In this document: positions 7,988 to 14,748 of the stretch, piece by piece | How the letters are laid out: the number at the start of each line of letters is the position of its first letter | Position numbering within the stretch: the stretch's first letter is position 1 | NCBI GenBank assembly: GCA_016293925.1 | Contig: JAEDCX010000065.1 | Location: forward strand, 1 to 15,234 | Source of the DNA: Lachnospiraceae bacterium | Lineage (GTDB): Bacteria; Bacillota; Clostridia; Lachnospirales; Lachnospiraceae | DNA length: 15,234 nt | Direction of reading: 5' to 3' | Notes under the pieces: generated by a model | Seen by the model: the letters and a program-made list of their open reading frames with translations, nothing else | Told to the model about the DNA's origin: nothing | Database searches by the model: none | Position numbers and translations under genes: made by a program

Positions 7988-8926
7988 CTAACGGGAAGCC
8001 TTGAACTGCAGATCCTCCCATCGCTTATCCACCTCTGCCTGGAATGCGGCAATCAGATCCTCATTGCCCGGCTTAAAGAGATGCTTGAAGCGTCCCTGCA
8101 GTTTCAGGAACTCCTCAATGGGAAGTTTGTTCTTCGGCTCATAATTGATGATCCATTTACCGTCGATCACCTCAAACAGCGGCCAGTAGCAGGTCTCTAC
8201 AGCCATCTTACAGATCTTCACAATATCCGGCGAATCATACCTCCAGCCTCTTGGGCATGGTGCCATCACATTCAGGAACGCAGCTCCCGGCGTGTAGATT
8301 GCCTTCTCCGCTTTGGTATACAGATCCTTCATATTCCCGATAAATGTTGTCTGTCCGACATAAGGAATGTTGTGGGCGGCAAGAATGGCCGCCAGATCTT
8401 TTCTGGCCTGTACTTTACCGTTTGACTGACTTCCTACCGGTGTCGTGGTGGTATCCGCATACATCGGGGTTGCGCTGGAACGCTGGATACCGGTATTCAT
8501 ATAGGCACCGTTATCATAACAGACATATACGAAATCATGCCCTCTCTCCATGGCACCCGACAGGGACTGGAAACCGATATCGTAGGTACCGCCGTCACCG
8601 CCGAAGGTGATGAACTTATACTCTTCTCCCAGTCTTCCCCGCTTCCGGAGCGCATGATATGCCGTCTCAACGCCCGCCATGGTCGCTCCCGCATTCTCAA
8701 ATGCATTGTGAATATAACTGTCTTCATATGCGGTATACGGATACATAAACGTGGATACTTCCAGACATCCCGTTGCATTGCCCACAACCGCCTTATCTCC
8801 CGGGTGAAGCGCTTTCAAGACATTCCGAACTGCAATCGTACCTCCGCAGCCCGCACACATTCTGTGTCCCGGTGCCAGTCGCTCTTCTCTACCCTGTATT
8901 TCTTTGAAATCAAATGTATTCTCCAT
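7988..8926 (-). CDS. porB: Pyruvate/2-oxoacid:ferredoxin oxidoreductase, beta subunit
   Basis: The thiamine-diphosphate-binding subunit of a four-subunit 2-oxoacid:ferredoxin oxidoreductase, which converts a 2-oxoacid plus CoA to acyl-CoA, CO2 and reduced ferredoxin in the cytosol. It has 312 residues. TPP/Mg motifs are GDGGTYDIG (110-118) and DNGAYMNTG (138-146). Four cysteines in family positions (C24, C27, C54, C224) should hold the proximal [4Fe-4S] cluster. From memory, NTGIQRSS, AVETxxWPLFE and KLQGRFKHLFK match archaeal PorB closely. Pyruvate is the likely substrate, but 2-oxoisovalerate or another 2-oxoacid cannot be excluded from sequence alone. It is the last gene of the gamma-delta-alpha-beta set and starts seven bases after porA ends. 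Confidence 0.95.
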   Translation of the reverse strand: MENTFDFKEIQGREERLAPGHRMCAGCGGTIAVRNVLKALHPGDKAVVGNATGCLEVSTFMYPYTAYEDSYIHNAFENAGATMAGVETAYHALRKRGRLGEEYKFITFGGDGGTYDIGFQSLSGAMERGHDFVYVCYDNGAYMNTGIQRSSATPMYADTTTTPVGSQSNGKVQARKDLAAILAAHNIPYVGQTTFIGNMKDLYTKAEKAIYTPGAAFLNVMAPCPRGWRYDSPDIVKICKMAVETCYWPLFEVIDGKWIINYEPKNKLPIEEFLKLQGRFKHLFKPGNEDLIAAFQAEVDKRWEDLQFKASR

Positions 8927-8933
8927 AGTGCAC

Positions 8934-10115
8934 CTACTCCCTCAGGCCAATGTAGCGGTAGTGATCATCTTTTACACCATGCTCGCCCATATCGATCAGA
9001 TTCTCGTAGATTTTCTCCACATCCTCGACTCTTAAGTCACGGCCCGACAGACCGTATACGAGATTGATTACCTCCGCATGACTCTTGGCACGGTATAATG
9101 CGGCTGTCACTTCTGCTCCGAGCGGGCCTCCGTTTGCACTGTACCCTTCGCAACGATCCATGATGGCAATTGCCTTTTTATCCTTCAGCGCCTCTGCAAA
9201 CTCTTCGCCCGGGAAGGGACGGAACACCCGGACCTTCAGCAGTCCGGCCTTGATTCCCCGCTTCCGCAGATGATCGATGGCATCTTTCATAGTTCCGCAT
9301 GCGGAACCGATGGCAACGATTGCATACTCGGCATCCTTCAGGCAATAGCCCTCATAGAAGCCGTATTTCCTGCCGCTGATCGCCTCGAATTCCTTCGCCA
9401 CATCCAGAATAACCTGTTTGGCGTTCTCCATGGCCTGCGCCTGTGCTCTTTTCGCCTCCATACAATAGGGAGAGATCGCATAGGGACCCACCGACATCTT
9501 CTCTTCCGGATTCAGAAGATAATGCTCCGGCCGGTATTCCCCGACAAACTGTTTTACCGCAGCATCCTCAATCAGCTCGATATTCTCCACTGCATGGCTG
9601 GTAATAAATCCATCCTGGCAGATCATGATCGGAAGCAGCACATCCCTATGCTCACTGATCCGATAGGCCTGCACGAAATTATCATATGCTTCCTGATTGT
9701 TCTCGGCATAGATCTGAATCCAGCCGGAATCTCTGGCACCCATACTGTCGGAATGCTCTGCGTTGATATTGATCGGACCTGACAGAGCACGGTTAACAAC
9801 CGCCATACACAGCGGCAGTCTGTTGGATGCCGCCACATACAATACCTCCCACATGAATGCAAGTCCGCAGGAAGAGGTTGCGGTCATGGTCCTCGCACCG
9901 GCAGCCTCAGCACCGATTGCACAGCTCATGGAACTGTGTTCACTCTCCACCGGAATAAACTCCGTATCCATCTCACCGTTTGCTATATAATTCGCCACGA
10001 ACTGAGGAAGCTCCGTGGAGGGGGTAATCGGAAATGCAGGCATGACATCAGGGTTCACCTGTTTCATGGCATATGCAACAGCCTCATTTCCGGACATTCT
10101 CTCTTTGATACTCAT
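8934..10115 (-). CDS. porA: Pyruvate/2-oxoacid:ferredoxin oxidoreductase, alpha subunit
   Basis: The alpha subunit, 393 residues, supplies the pyrimidine-binding side of the TPP site and helps form the substrate pocket. It carries FPITPSTE (28-35), VESEHSSM (57-64, with the TPP-activating Glu region) and ATSSCGLAFMWE (79-90). NRALSGPININAEHSD, in the middle, is characteristic of the PorA/VorA family. The frame is open back to 10190, but the start at 10115 (MSIKERMSGNEA) is where homologues begin and has GGAG seven bases upstream. The gene starts 35 bases after the ferredoxin-type delta subunit and is seven bases from porB. All four subunits are separate here, unlike the single-chain pyruvate:ferredoxin oxidoreductase of many clostridia; a species may carry both. 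Confidence 0.95.
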   Translation of the reverse strand: MSIKERMSGNEAVAYAMKQVNPDVMPAFPITPSTELPQFVANYIANGEMDTEFIPVESEHSSMSCAIGAEAAGARTMTATSSCGLAFMWEVLYVAASNRLPLCMAVVNRALSGPININAEHSDSMGARDSGWIQIYAENNQEAYDNFVQAYRISEHRDVLLPIMICQDGFITSHAVENIELIEDAAVKQFVGEYRPEHYLLNPEEKMSVGPYAISPYCMEAKRAQAQAMENAKQVILDVAKEFEAISGRKYGFYEGYCLKDAEYAIVAIGSACGTMKDAIDHLRKRGIKAGLLKVRVFRPFPGEEFAEALKDKKAIAIMDRCEGYSANGGPLGAEVTAALYRAKSHAEVINLVYGLSGRDLRVEDVEKIYENLIDMGEHGVKDDHYRYIGLRE

Positions 10116-10150
10116 CTGTATTCTCCATTCCGAAACGGTTACGCTTCTCC

Positions 10151-10453
10151 TTATTTGCCTTCCTGCATGTGGATCGCCTGAAACGGACATGCCGCTTCAC
10201 AAATGCCACAGCCTTTACAGTGAAGCAGGTCGAACTCTCCGCGCTTGCCATCCTTGACCGGAATACAGCTGTCCGGGCAATACGGAACGCACAGAAGACA
10301 TTGCTTACACTTCTCACTGTCGAACACAGGTGTTTTGGTTCTCCACTCACCTGTTGCAAAATGCTTACTGGTTGCAGGCTCATGAATCTGCAGCCCTGTC
10401 GTCAAATCCTGCCAGCGGGTTGTTTCATTGATCTGTTCTGCTTTCAGTGCCAT
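10151..10453 (-). CDS. porD: Pyruvate/2-oxoacid:ferredoxin oxidoreductase, delta (2[4Fe-4S] ferredoxin) subunit
   Basis: The electron-transfer subunit, 100 residues, with two complete [4Fe-4S] motifs: C49, C52, C55, C59 and C79, C82, C85, C89. The Pro after the fourth Cys in each set is typical. It passes electrons from the alpha-beta TPP site to free ferredoxin. An extra C63 just after the first motif is common in this subunit. The N-terminal 45 residues form the family's extension before the ferredoxin fold. The start codon overlaps the porG stop by one base (TAATG at 10451-10455), suggesting translational coupling. Confidence 0.95.
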   Translation of the reverse strand: MALKAEQINETTRWQDLTTGLQIHEPATSKHFATGEWRTKTPVFDSEKCKQCLLCVPYCPDSCIPVKDGKRGEFDLLHCKGCGICEAACPFQAIHMQEGK

Positions 10454-11025
10454 TAGTGTACCTCCTCAAGCGCCATCCGCAATGCCTGCATATTTCCATC
10501 CAGCACCTCCGGCTTTTTCGCAAATTTGTGTCTCAAGGACGCTTCCATCTCCGCCAGGAATGTATCCGGCTCCATCACACCGGAGATTTTCACAATCGCA
10601 GCCAGAAGCGGTGTATTGGGGAAATATTTCCCCAGAGTCTCCATGCAGACCTTATGGGCATCAATGGTATACACCCTGCCCTGATACCCATTCAGATAGG
10701 GCATCAGATCCTCACTCTTCTGAGCCGTATTAATCAGGATGGCTCCCTTCGGATTCAATCCTGCCGTCACGTCCACGCTATGTAATAATGTTTCATCTAC
10801 AACAACCACAAAATCCGGCTCGTAGATATTGGAATGAACCCGGATCACCTGATCACTGATCCGGTCATAGGCGGTAATCGGCGCACCCATACGTTCCGGA
10901 CCATACTCCGGAAATCCCTGCACATATTTTCCAATACTAAAACACACATCTGCCAACAATAAAGCGGCAGTTTTTGCTCCCTGTCCGCCTCTTCCGTGCC
11001 AGCGGATTTCTGTAAGACCTTTCAT
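10453..11025 (-). CDS. porG: Pyruvate/2-oxoacid:ferredoxin oxidoreductase, gamma subunit
   Basis: The gamma subunit, 190 residues, which binds the CoA side of the reaction. It begins with the family signature IRWHGRGGQGAKTA (residues 7-20), followed by the PEYGPERMGAPITAYDRI region (39-56) and VVVDETLL. It is the first gene of the gamma-delta-alpha-beta set. GAGGAG lies about ten bases before the ATG, and a good sigma-A-type promoter lies 53 bases further upstream (see 11078-11107). The downstream subunit overlaps it by one base. Confidence 0.95.
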   Translation of the reverse strand: MKGLTEIRWHGRGGQGAKTAALLLADVCFSIGKYVQGFPEYGPERMGAPITAYDRISDQVIRVHSNIYEPDFVVVVDETLLHSVDVTAGLNPKGAILINTAQKSEDLMPYLNGYQGRVYTIDAHKVCMETLGKYFPNTPLLAAIVKISGVMEPDTFLAEMEASLRHKFAKKPEVLDGNMQALRMALEEVH

Positions 11026-11077
11026 TCGTAACTTTCTCCTCTATTCAACTGCTGTTCCAAACACAGTCAGCTACACT

Positions 11078-11107
11078 ATTATAACGGTATCGCATTAGTG
11101 TTGTAAA
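11078..11107 (-). promoter_or_regulatory. Sigma-A-type promoter for the porGDAB genes
   Basis: On the minus strand a -35 box TTTACA (11107-11102) and a perfect -10 box TATAAT (11083-11078) are separated by 18 bases. The predicted start site near 11071 gives a leader of about 45 bases to porG. The left arm of a perfect 7-base inverted repeat (11098-11123) overlaps the -35 box and could be an operator. Confidence 0.75.
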
Positions 11108-11123
11108 GCAAAAAAAACAACAC
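11098..11123. repeat. Inverted repeat overlapping the porG -35 box
   Basis: GTGTTGT (11098-11104) and ACAACAC (11117-11123) form a perfect 7-base inverted repeat with a 12-base A-rich centre. It covers the -35 element of the por promoter. The arms resemble the outer TTGT/ACAA of redox-repressor Rex sites, but the centre is two bases too long for the Rex consensus, so no regulator is assigned. As a hairpin it could also lie at the end of the lrgB transcript, though no T-run follows the stem. Confidence 0.5.
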
Positions 11124-11141
11124 CCCTTATTCCCTTCCGCA

Positions 11142-11834
11142 TCACAGGAGTTTCGCCGCAAGCGGCGCGATCAGTACAGTCAGCAGGCCTGCAATTACAA
11201 TTGCCAGGGAACTTGTGGCCATCTGTATCTCTCCCATATCGTAGGTTTTACTCGTTCCGAGGGCATGGGAACAGGTTCCGATCGCGAGCCCCTGCGCCTC
11301 CGGTTCCCGGATACGGAACAGTTTCAGTAGCCCCGGCCCCAGAATCGCTCCTGTCAATCCTGCCACCATCACCCCGATCACGATAACCACACTGCTGCCG
11401 CCCAGTTCTTCCGTCAATCCCGAGGCAATCGCCAGCGTCACCGATTTCGACAGCAGAGAAACTGCCAGGGTATGATCCACTTTTGCCAGTGTCAGAATCC
11501 CGATCAGTACCAGCGCATGCGCAATACAGCCGCACAGAACCCCCGCCAGTATAGCCACCACATTCTTCCGAAGCACCTGCATCTGACGGTACAGCGGCAA
11601 TGCAAAACAGATGGTTGCCGGTGTCAGAAAAAAAGAAATATAGTGGGCACCGTAATCGTATACCTCATACGGGATCTTCGCTACCAGGAGAATTGCAACA
11701 ATCAGAATCATGGACACCAGCATTGGATTCACGATGGTCAGTTTTGTTTTCTTATGCAGAAAGCAGCCAAACCAGTATGCCGTAAGACTCAGACCGATTC
11801 CGAAAAAGGCGCTCTGCCCGAACACTTCATTCAT
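11142..11834 (-). CDS. lrgB: LrgB/CidB family membrane protein
   Basis: A polytopic membrane protein of 230 residues in the LrgB/CidB (YohK) family, with roughly six to seven hydrophobic segments spread over the whole chain. The conserved core is clear: LLSKSVTLAIASGLTEELGG (about 128-147), VAGLTGAILGPGLLKLF (about 157-173) and AIGTCSHALGTSKTYDMGE (about 185-203). The family was first described in murein hydrolase control in Staphylococcus. In Bacillus subtilis (PftAB) and Streptococcus mutans, LrgAB-type pairs transport pyruvate. A very strong ribosome binding site (GGAGGAGGGG) precedes the ATG, and the first eight bases overlap the end of lrgA. The neighbouring 2-oxoacid:ferredoxin oxidoreductase supports the transport interpretation here (inference). 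Confidence 0.95.
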   Translation of the reverse strand: MNEVFGQSAFFGIGLSLTAYWFGCFLHKKTKLTIVNPMLVSMILIVAILLVAKIPYEVYDYGAHYISFFLTPATICFALPLYRQMQVLRKNVVAILAGVLCGCIAHALVLIGILTLAKVDHTLAVSLLSKSVTLAIASGLTEELGGSSVVIVIGVMVAGLTGAILGPGLLKLFRIREPEAQGLAIGTCSHALGTSKTYDMGEIQMATSSLAIVIAGLLTVLIAPLAAKLL

Positions 11835-12195
11835 GCTTTCCCCTCCTCCTGTAGATCCGAATGATTGCCTGCGACACCAACGCGGTCACAGCCAGCGTCA
11901 CAATCGTGGATACGAAGGATGCGGCAAACAGTATCCCGAACGTTGCCCCATCCATCACATCGAAACACTTCATCAAACCTACATTGGCGGAGATGAAGAA
12001 AATCGGCATGATTCCCAACAGGAAATCCGCCGCATCCTGAATCTGCTCCGGTCTGATCACCTTCAGGCACAGCAACAGGAACAATATCACCATGCCGTAG
12101 ATACTCGCCGGCACAGGAAAAGGCAGAAGTATATTCAATACTTCTGCCACAAAGGTAATCCCACTAATAATTGCAAACTGAAAAATGTATTTCAT
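11827..12195 (-). CDS. lrgA: LrgA/CidA family membrane protein
   Basis: The small partner of LrgB, 122 residues, with about four membrane segments (near 4-24, 28-46, 57-76 and 86-110) and a basic tail (RIYRRRGKHE). The signature FPVPASIYGMVILFLLL (about 26-42) and the GIMPIFFISANVGLMK block (about 61-76) place it in the LrgA/CidA holin-like family. With LrgB it probably forms a membrane complex involved in pyruvate or related acid flux, or in control of autolysis. No good ribosome binding site precedes the ATG at 12195: the nearest AGGA is 15 bases away. No better in-frame start is present, so translation may be weak or depend on the lipoprotein gene ending 32 bases upstream. Confidence 0.93.
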   Translation of the reverse strand: MKYIFQFAIISGITFVAEVLNILLPFPVPASIYGMVILFLLLCLKVIRPEQIQDAADFLLGIMPIFFISANVGLMKCFDVMDGATFGILFAASFVSTIVTLAVTALVSQAIIRIYRRRGKHE

Positions 12196-12227
12196 GTGAC
12201 TGTCAATTCGTCCTATCCAAAACTCGT

Positions 12228-12779
12228 TTATTCTTTCGCCGTCTCAATCCAGTTCAATGGCTCGGAATATGTATTATATTTGGTCTCCAGCGTCTTCCCG
12301 TCAACGGTAACCACAATACGGTCTGCCACATACGCAGACAGGTAACTGTTGGCCAGCGCACCCATGACATAGAATTCGCTATCCTCCGCCATCAGCTTGA
12401 TGTAATCCTTAAACTGTCTGTTCAGATCCAGATACAGTGTCACTTCCCCATCCTCTACCCGAATGTCGAATCCTGCCGTCCGGGTATCCGTTGACACAAT
12501 ATTATGACCCGCAAGATACGCCAAAATATGGTCAGAGTCCAGATTCGCAAGCGTCACCTCTTCCTCTACGAAACCGGTCAGCATGGTGTTGGCATGATAC
12601 AGGGTAACGGTAACCGGAACATTCTGCACAGCCTCACTTCCTGCATCATTCTGCCCGACAGCCCCGTCAGAATTCTCAACATGTTCCTCCGACTGCGGAG
12701 CAGAGATATTTGCTGAACACGCACACATCATAAGACAAGCAACAATAAGAAGGGTAATGATCATTCTTTTTCTTATCAT
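12228..12779 (-). CDS. Lipoprotein with GerMN-like domain
   Basis: A predicted secreted lipoprotein of 183 residues. The start at 12779 (MIRKRMIITLL) is preferred to ATG 12809 because AAGGAG lies eight bases upstream of it and the longer frame would begin inside the promoter. A basic start and hydrophobic stretch lead to a Cys cluster, MMCACS, with C21 the probable lipidated residue (atypical lipobox). A linker rich in Glu, Ser and Asn runs to about residue 50. The rest (VTVTLYHAN, then DGEVTLYLDL, then DRIVVTVDGKTLE) fits the GerMN fold seen in spore germination protein GerM and in other clostridial lipoproteins. Its target is unknown; GerM helps join sporulation secretion-channel parts, but no sporulation genes are nearby. 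The domain call is from pattern recognition only. Confidence 0.75.
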   Translation of the reverse strand: MIRKRMIITLLIVACLMMCACSANISAPQSEEHVENSDGAVGQNDAGSEAVQNVPVTVTLYHANTMLTGFVEEEVTLANLDSDHILAYLAGHNIVSTDTRTAGFDIRVEDGEVTLYLDLNRQFKDYIKLMAEDSEFYVMGALANSYLSAYVADRIVVTVDGKTLETKYNTYSEPLNWIETAKE

Positions 12780-12804
12780 CTCAATATCTCCTTTTCGAGC
12801 TCTC

Positions 12805-12834
12805 ATCATATCACAGAGAATGCCGAATTGTAAA
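12805..12834 (-). promoter_or_regulatory. Probable sigma-A-type promoter for the GerMN-like lipoprotein gene
   Basis: On the minus strand TTTACA (12834-12829) and TATGAT (12810-12805) are separated by 18 bases, with a start site expected about 20 bases before the ribosome binding site. A second TATAAT (12854-12849) lies upstream without a good -35 match. The transcript may continue into lrgAB, since only 32 bases separate the genes and no terminator is seen. Confidence 0.6.
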
Positions 12835-12945
12835 GCATCTTAATATTATTATATCAACATGCACCTGAAAAAGTACAAAACAGGTCTGCCAAAATCAGTC
12901 AGCATCCGTTACTCGTGCCGATCGCTCCTGTCCATGTCCGTCCGA

Positions 12946-13518
12946 TCAATATCCGAATTCCGATGCGAAATACAGGGTTCCATCAGCAGCTTCGTAAATG
13001 GTGATTGCACCTGTTGTGAAACTCGTTTTCATGATATTGGCTTTGTGCGCCTTGGATTTCATCCAGCCATTCACAACGCCGGAGGCCGTCTTAAATCCTT
13101 TGGCAAGATTCTCGCCCCACAGAAGATCACTGTTAACGGTATACCAGTCGGAACCGTTGGGTCTCGTGTGGGAGAAGCTGACAGCAATCTCTTCTGCGCG
13201 TACCAGACCGGCCTGTGCAATCTCATCACTCCATACCAGTGCTTTCAGTCCCTTGGCCGTTCTCTCTGCATTCATAAGTGCAAACACATCCCGCGCCATC
13301 TGATCCAGTTCAGCCGCGCGTGCAACCTCAGCCTCCGTCATATCCGCAGATGCAATGGAGCTCGCCAGCGCAATCGCATCCTCATCAATGTAAACAACAT
13401 TTCTGTCTGCGGTCGCATAGTCACGCTCCACCGACGACATATCTCCCGCTTTTGCTCCGCATCCGATCAGGCATGCCAATGAGCAAACCGCAACCACCAA
13501 CGCAATCCATCTTCTCAT
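12946..13518 (-). CDS. CAP/SCP (YkwD-like) domain lipoprotein
   Basis: A secreted lipoprotein of 190 residues. The signal peptide MRRWIALVVAVCSLACLIGC ends in a good lipobox with Cys20. After a variable linker (about 21-70) comes a CAP-superfamily domain: LDQMARDVFALMNAERTAKG (71-90), the SHTRPNGSDW motif with H117, GENLAKG with E136, and WMKSKAHKANIM with H158. These His and Glu residues are the conserved CAP cavity residues. Bacterial CAP proteins of this type are common in spore-formers and gut Clostridia; their activity is mostly unproven. The start at 13518 has GGAGGAG eight bases upstream; the frame is open to 13560 but lacks such a site. It lies 166 bases from the next lipoprotein gene, which seems to have its own promoter. 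Confidence 0.9.
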   Translation of the reverse strand: MRRWIALVVAVCSLACLIGCGAKAGDMSSVERDYATADRNVVYIDEDAIALASSIASADMTEAEVARAAELDQMARDVFALMNAERTAKGLKALVWSDEIAQAGLVRAEEIAVSFSHTRPNGSDWYTVNSDLLWGENLAKGFKTASGVVNGWMKSKAHKANIMKTSFTTGAITIYEAADGTLYFASEFGY

Positions 13519-13644
13519 GGTATTCTCTCCTCCATTGTCCCTCGCAGTCTCTCTCTGCAATTTTTTACACTATCCTCTAATGATTAAGACTGTTCTACTC
13601 AGCCAATCAGTTCATTTCGCCGAAATTTTTTGAGTATTTTCAAC

Positions 13645-13675
13645 AAAAAACGGAGCCGTGTCTCCACAACTCCGT
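13645..13675 (-). terminator. Intrinsic terminator of the tRNA-Leu(CAG) gene
   Basis: ACGGAG (13650-13655) and CTCCGT (13670-13675) form a stem that is followed on the minus strand by a run of T opposite 13645-13650. It lies ten bases beyond the tRNA 3' end, in the right orientation. Confidence 0.85.
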
Positions 13676-13684
13676 CTGTCTTCG

Positions 13685-13767
13685 TGCAGGAAAAGGGATT
13701 TGAACCCTCACAGTATTGCTACCACACGGACCTGAACCGTGCGCGTCTGCCGTTCCGCCACTCCTGC
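13685..13767 (-). tRNA. tRNA-Leu (anticodon CAG)
   Basis: An 83-base class II tRNA on the minus strand. The acceptor stem pairs GCAGGAG with TTCCTGC (one G-T), followed by discriminator A; CCA is not encoded. The anticodon stem CACGG/CCGTG encloses the loop TTCAGGT, giving anticodon CAG (plus-strand 13732-13734), which reads CUG. A long variable arm and a GGTTCAAAT T-loop agree with leucine identity. It has a promoter 12 bases upstream and a terminator downstream, so it is a single-gene transcript. Confidence 0.96.
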
Positions 13768-13778
13768 AAGCGAATTTT

Positions 13779-13807
13779 ATTGTATATGTTTTCGTCCGGT
13801 ATGTCAA
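13779..13807 (-). promoter_or_regulatory. Promoter of tRNA-Leu(CAG)
   Basis: On the minus strand a perfect -35 box TTGACA (13807-13802) and a -10 box TACAAT (13784-13779) are 17 bases apart. Transcription would begin near 13772, leaving a leader of only about five bases before the mature tRNA. Confidence 0.88.
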
Positions 13808-13871
13808 CCCTTAATTTACAGAATTTCACGGAATTTATTTCGGAAGCCTTTTCCACCCTCCATCCGGTCAC

Positions 13872-14606
13872 TTACAGGAAGCTGTCGAATATACTTCCGG
13901 ATGTTCCTGCCTTGTCCGAAGACTCGTATGAGCCTTTTGCCGTATAGGTACCGTTCTGTTTCAGAAGTGTAGCCGCCGTGCTGTCAATTCTTCCGGCATA
14001 GGATACCACATTGGATGCGTAGGAACCCTGTCCCTTGAACATCGTCCTTAACGTACTGATATCGGCTTTCTTCACATCGTCTTCCACAACGGAAAGCTTG
14101 TTGTCTTTGTCGATCCGGATCCCCAGTTTGGACAACATATTCCCATTCTTCTTTGTCATGTTGATCATATGCAACGTATTCCTCAGAATAGACTTATCAT
14201 TGGAATCTGCCGCACTGTCCACCAGCGCATTGTACCCTTTCACGAAATTCTTCAGCGAATCCAGAATCTTCTCCCTGTCGTAATCGGTTGTCTCGTTTCC
14301 GTCAGCATCCTTCTTCGTCACCTTCTCATAAATGGAGTTCCTGCCGTCCATCAGCGCTTCTGCCGCGCTCTTCAGTGATGTGGCGTCTGTCCGGATCTGA
14401 TTCAGCTCCGTTCTCCCCTTCTCCTGCTCTTCTCCACTCGCCTGGGTATTTCCCTGGGGAACCTTCGCATAATAATTGTTCAGAACCTTCTTGTAAGAAC
14501 CGTTCTTCAAGCTGGCATAATCGGAAAGAGAGAATCCGGTGCTGTTCGTCGCATTCCCGGTATTCCCGAACAAAAAAGAAAAATCATTCGAACTGTTAAT
14601 ATTCAT
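13872..14606 (-). CDS. Hypothetical protein with FliD-like C-terminal region
   Basis: A 244-residue protein with no Cys or Trp and no signal peptide, starting MNINSSNDFSFLFG. The N-terminal 30 residues are rich in Asn, Ser, Thr and Gly; SLSDYASLKNGSYKKVLNNYY (27-47) is a pattern I have seen in Lachnospiraceae hypothetical proteins. Long charged helices follow. Residues 118-215 resemble the FliD C-terminal (D0/D1) domain: FVKGYNALVD, then SKLGIRIDKDNKLSVVEDDVKKADI, then LRTMFKGQGSYAS. It lacks the extra D2/D3 domains of true FliD caps (about 450 residues or more). No flagellar gene is nearby. The start at 14606 has GGGAGG ten bases upstream; the frame is open to 14639. A role in export or assembly of filamentous surface structures is a guess. 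No terminator is seen after the gene. Confidence 0.8.
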   Translation of the reverse strand: MNINSSNDFSFLFGNTGNATNSTGFSLSDYASLKNGSYKKVLNNYYAKVPQGNTQASGEEQEKGRTELNQIRTDATSLKSAAEALMDGRNSIYEKVTKKDADGNETTDYDREKILDSLKNFVKGYNALVDSAADSNDKSILRNTLHMINMTKKNGNMLSKLGIRIDKDNKLSVVEDDVKKADISTLRTMFKGQGSYASNVVSYAGRIDSTAATLLKQNGTYTAKGSYESSDKAGTSGSIFDSFL

Positions 14607-14654
14607 ACGCTTTGTGCCTCCCTGCACGTTACAATCCATCCGTCACAATACATA

Positions 14655-14668
14655 TCGGTCCAAACCGA
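14655..14668. repeat. Small palindrome upstream of the FliD-like gene
   Basis: TCGGT (14655-14659) and ACCGA (14664-14668) form an inverted repeat around CCAA. It lies about 50 bases before the start codon of the FliD-like gene and could be an operator or a leader hairpin. Confidence 0.35.
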
Positions 14669-14748
14669 CCCATTCTGAAGAGCCGCCGGACAACATATGG
14701 ATATATTTATTGTGCCACAGCACGTCGCAAAATGCAAGAGATCGAAGC

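Noticed and set aside
7939..7988. GCGTGCG/CGCACGC inverted repeat as a terminator after porB
   Set aside because: The arms are 36 bases apart, one arm reaches the porB stop codon, and no T-run follows on the minus strand.
11098..11123. Inverted repeat with T-run as an intrinsic terminator of lrgB
   Set aside because: The T-run lies within the loop, not after the stem, so it does not have terminator form; the overlap with the por -35 box makes an operator more likely.
14652..14659. ACCGATAT on the minus strand as a sigma-28 (flagellar) -10 box for the FliD-like gene
   Set aside because: It matches the GCCGATAA consensus only partly, and there is no TAAA-type -35 box 15 bases upstream.
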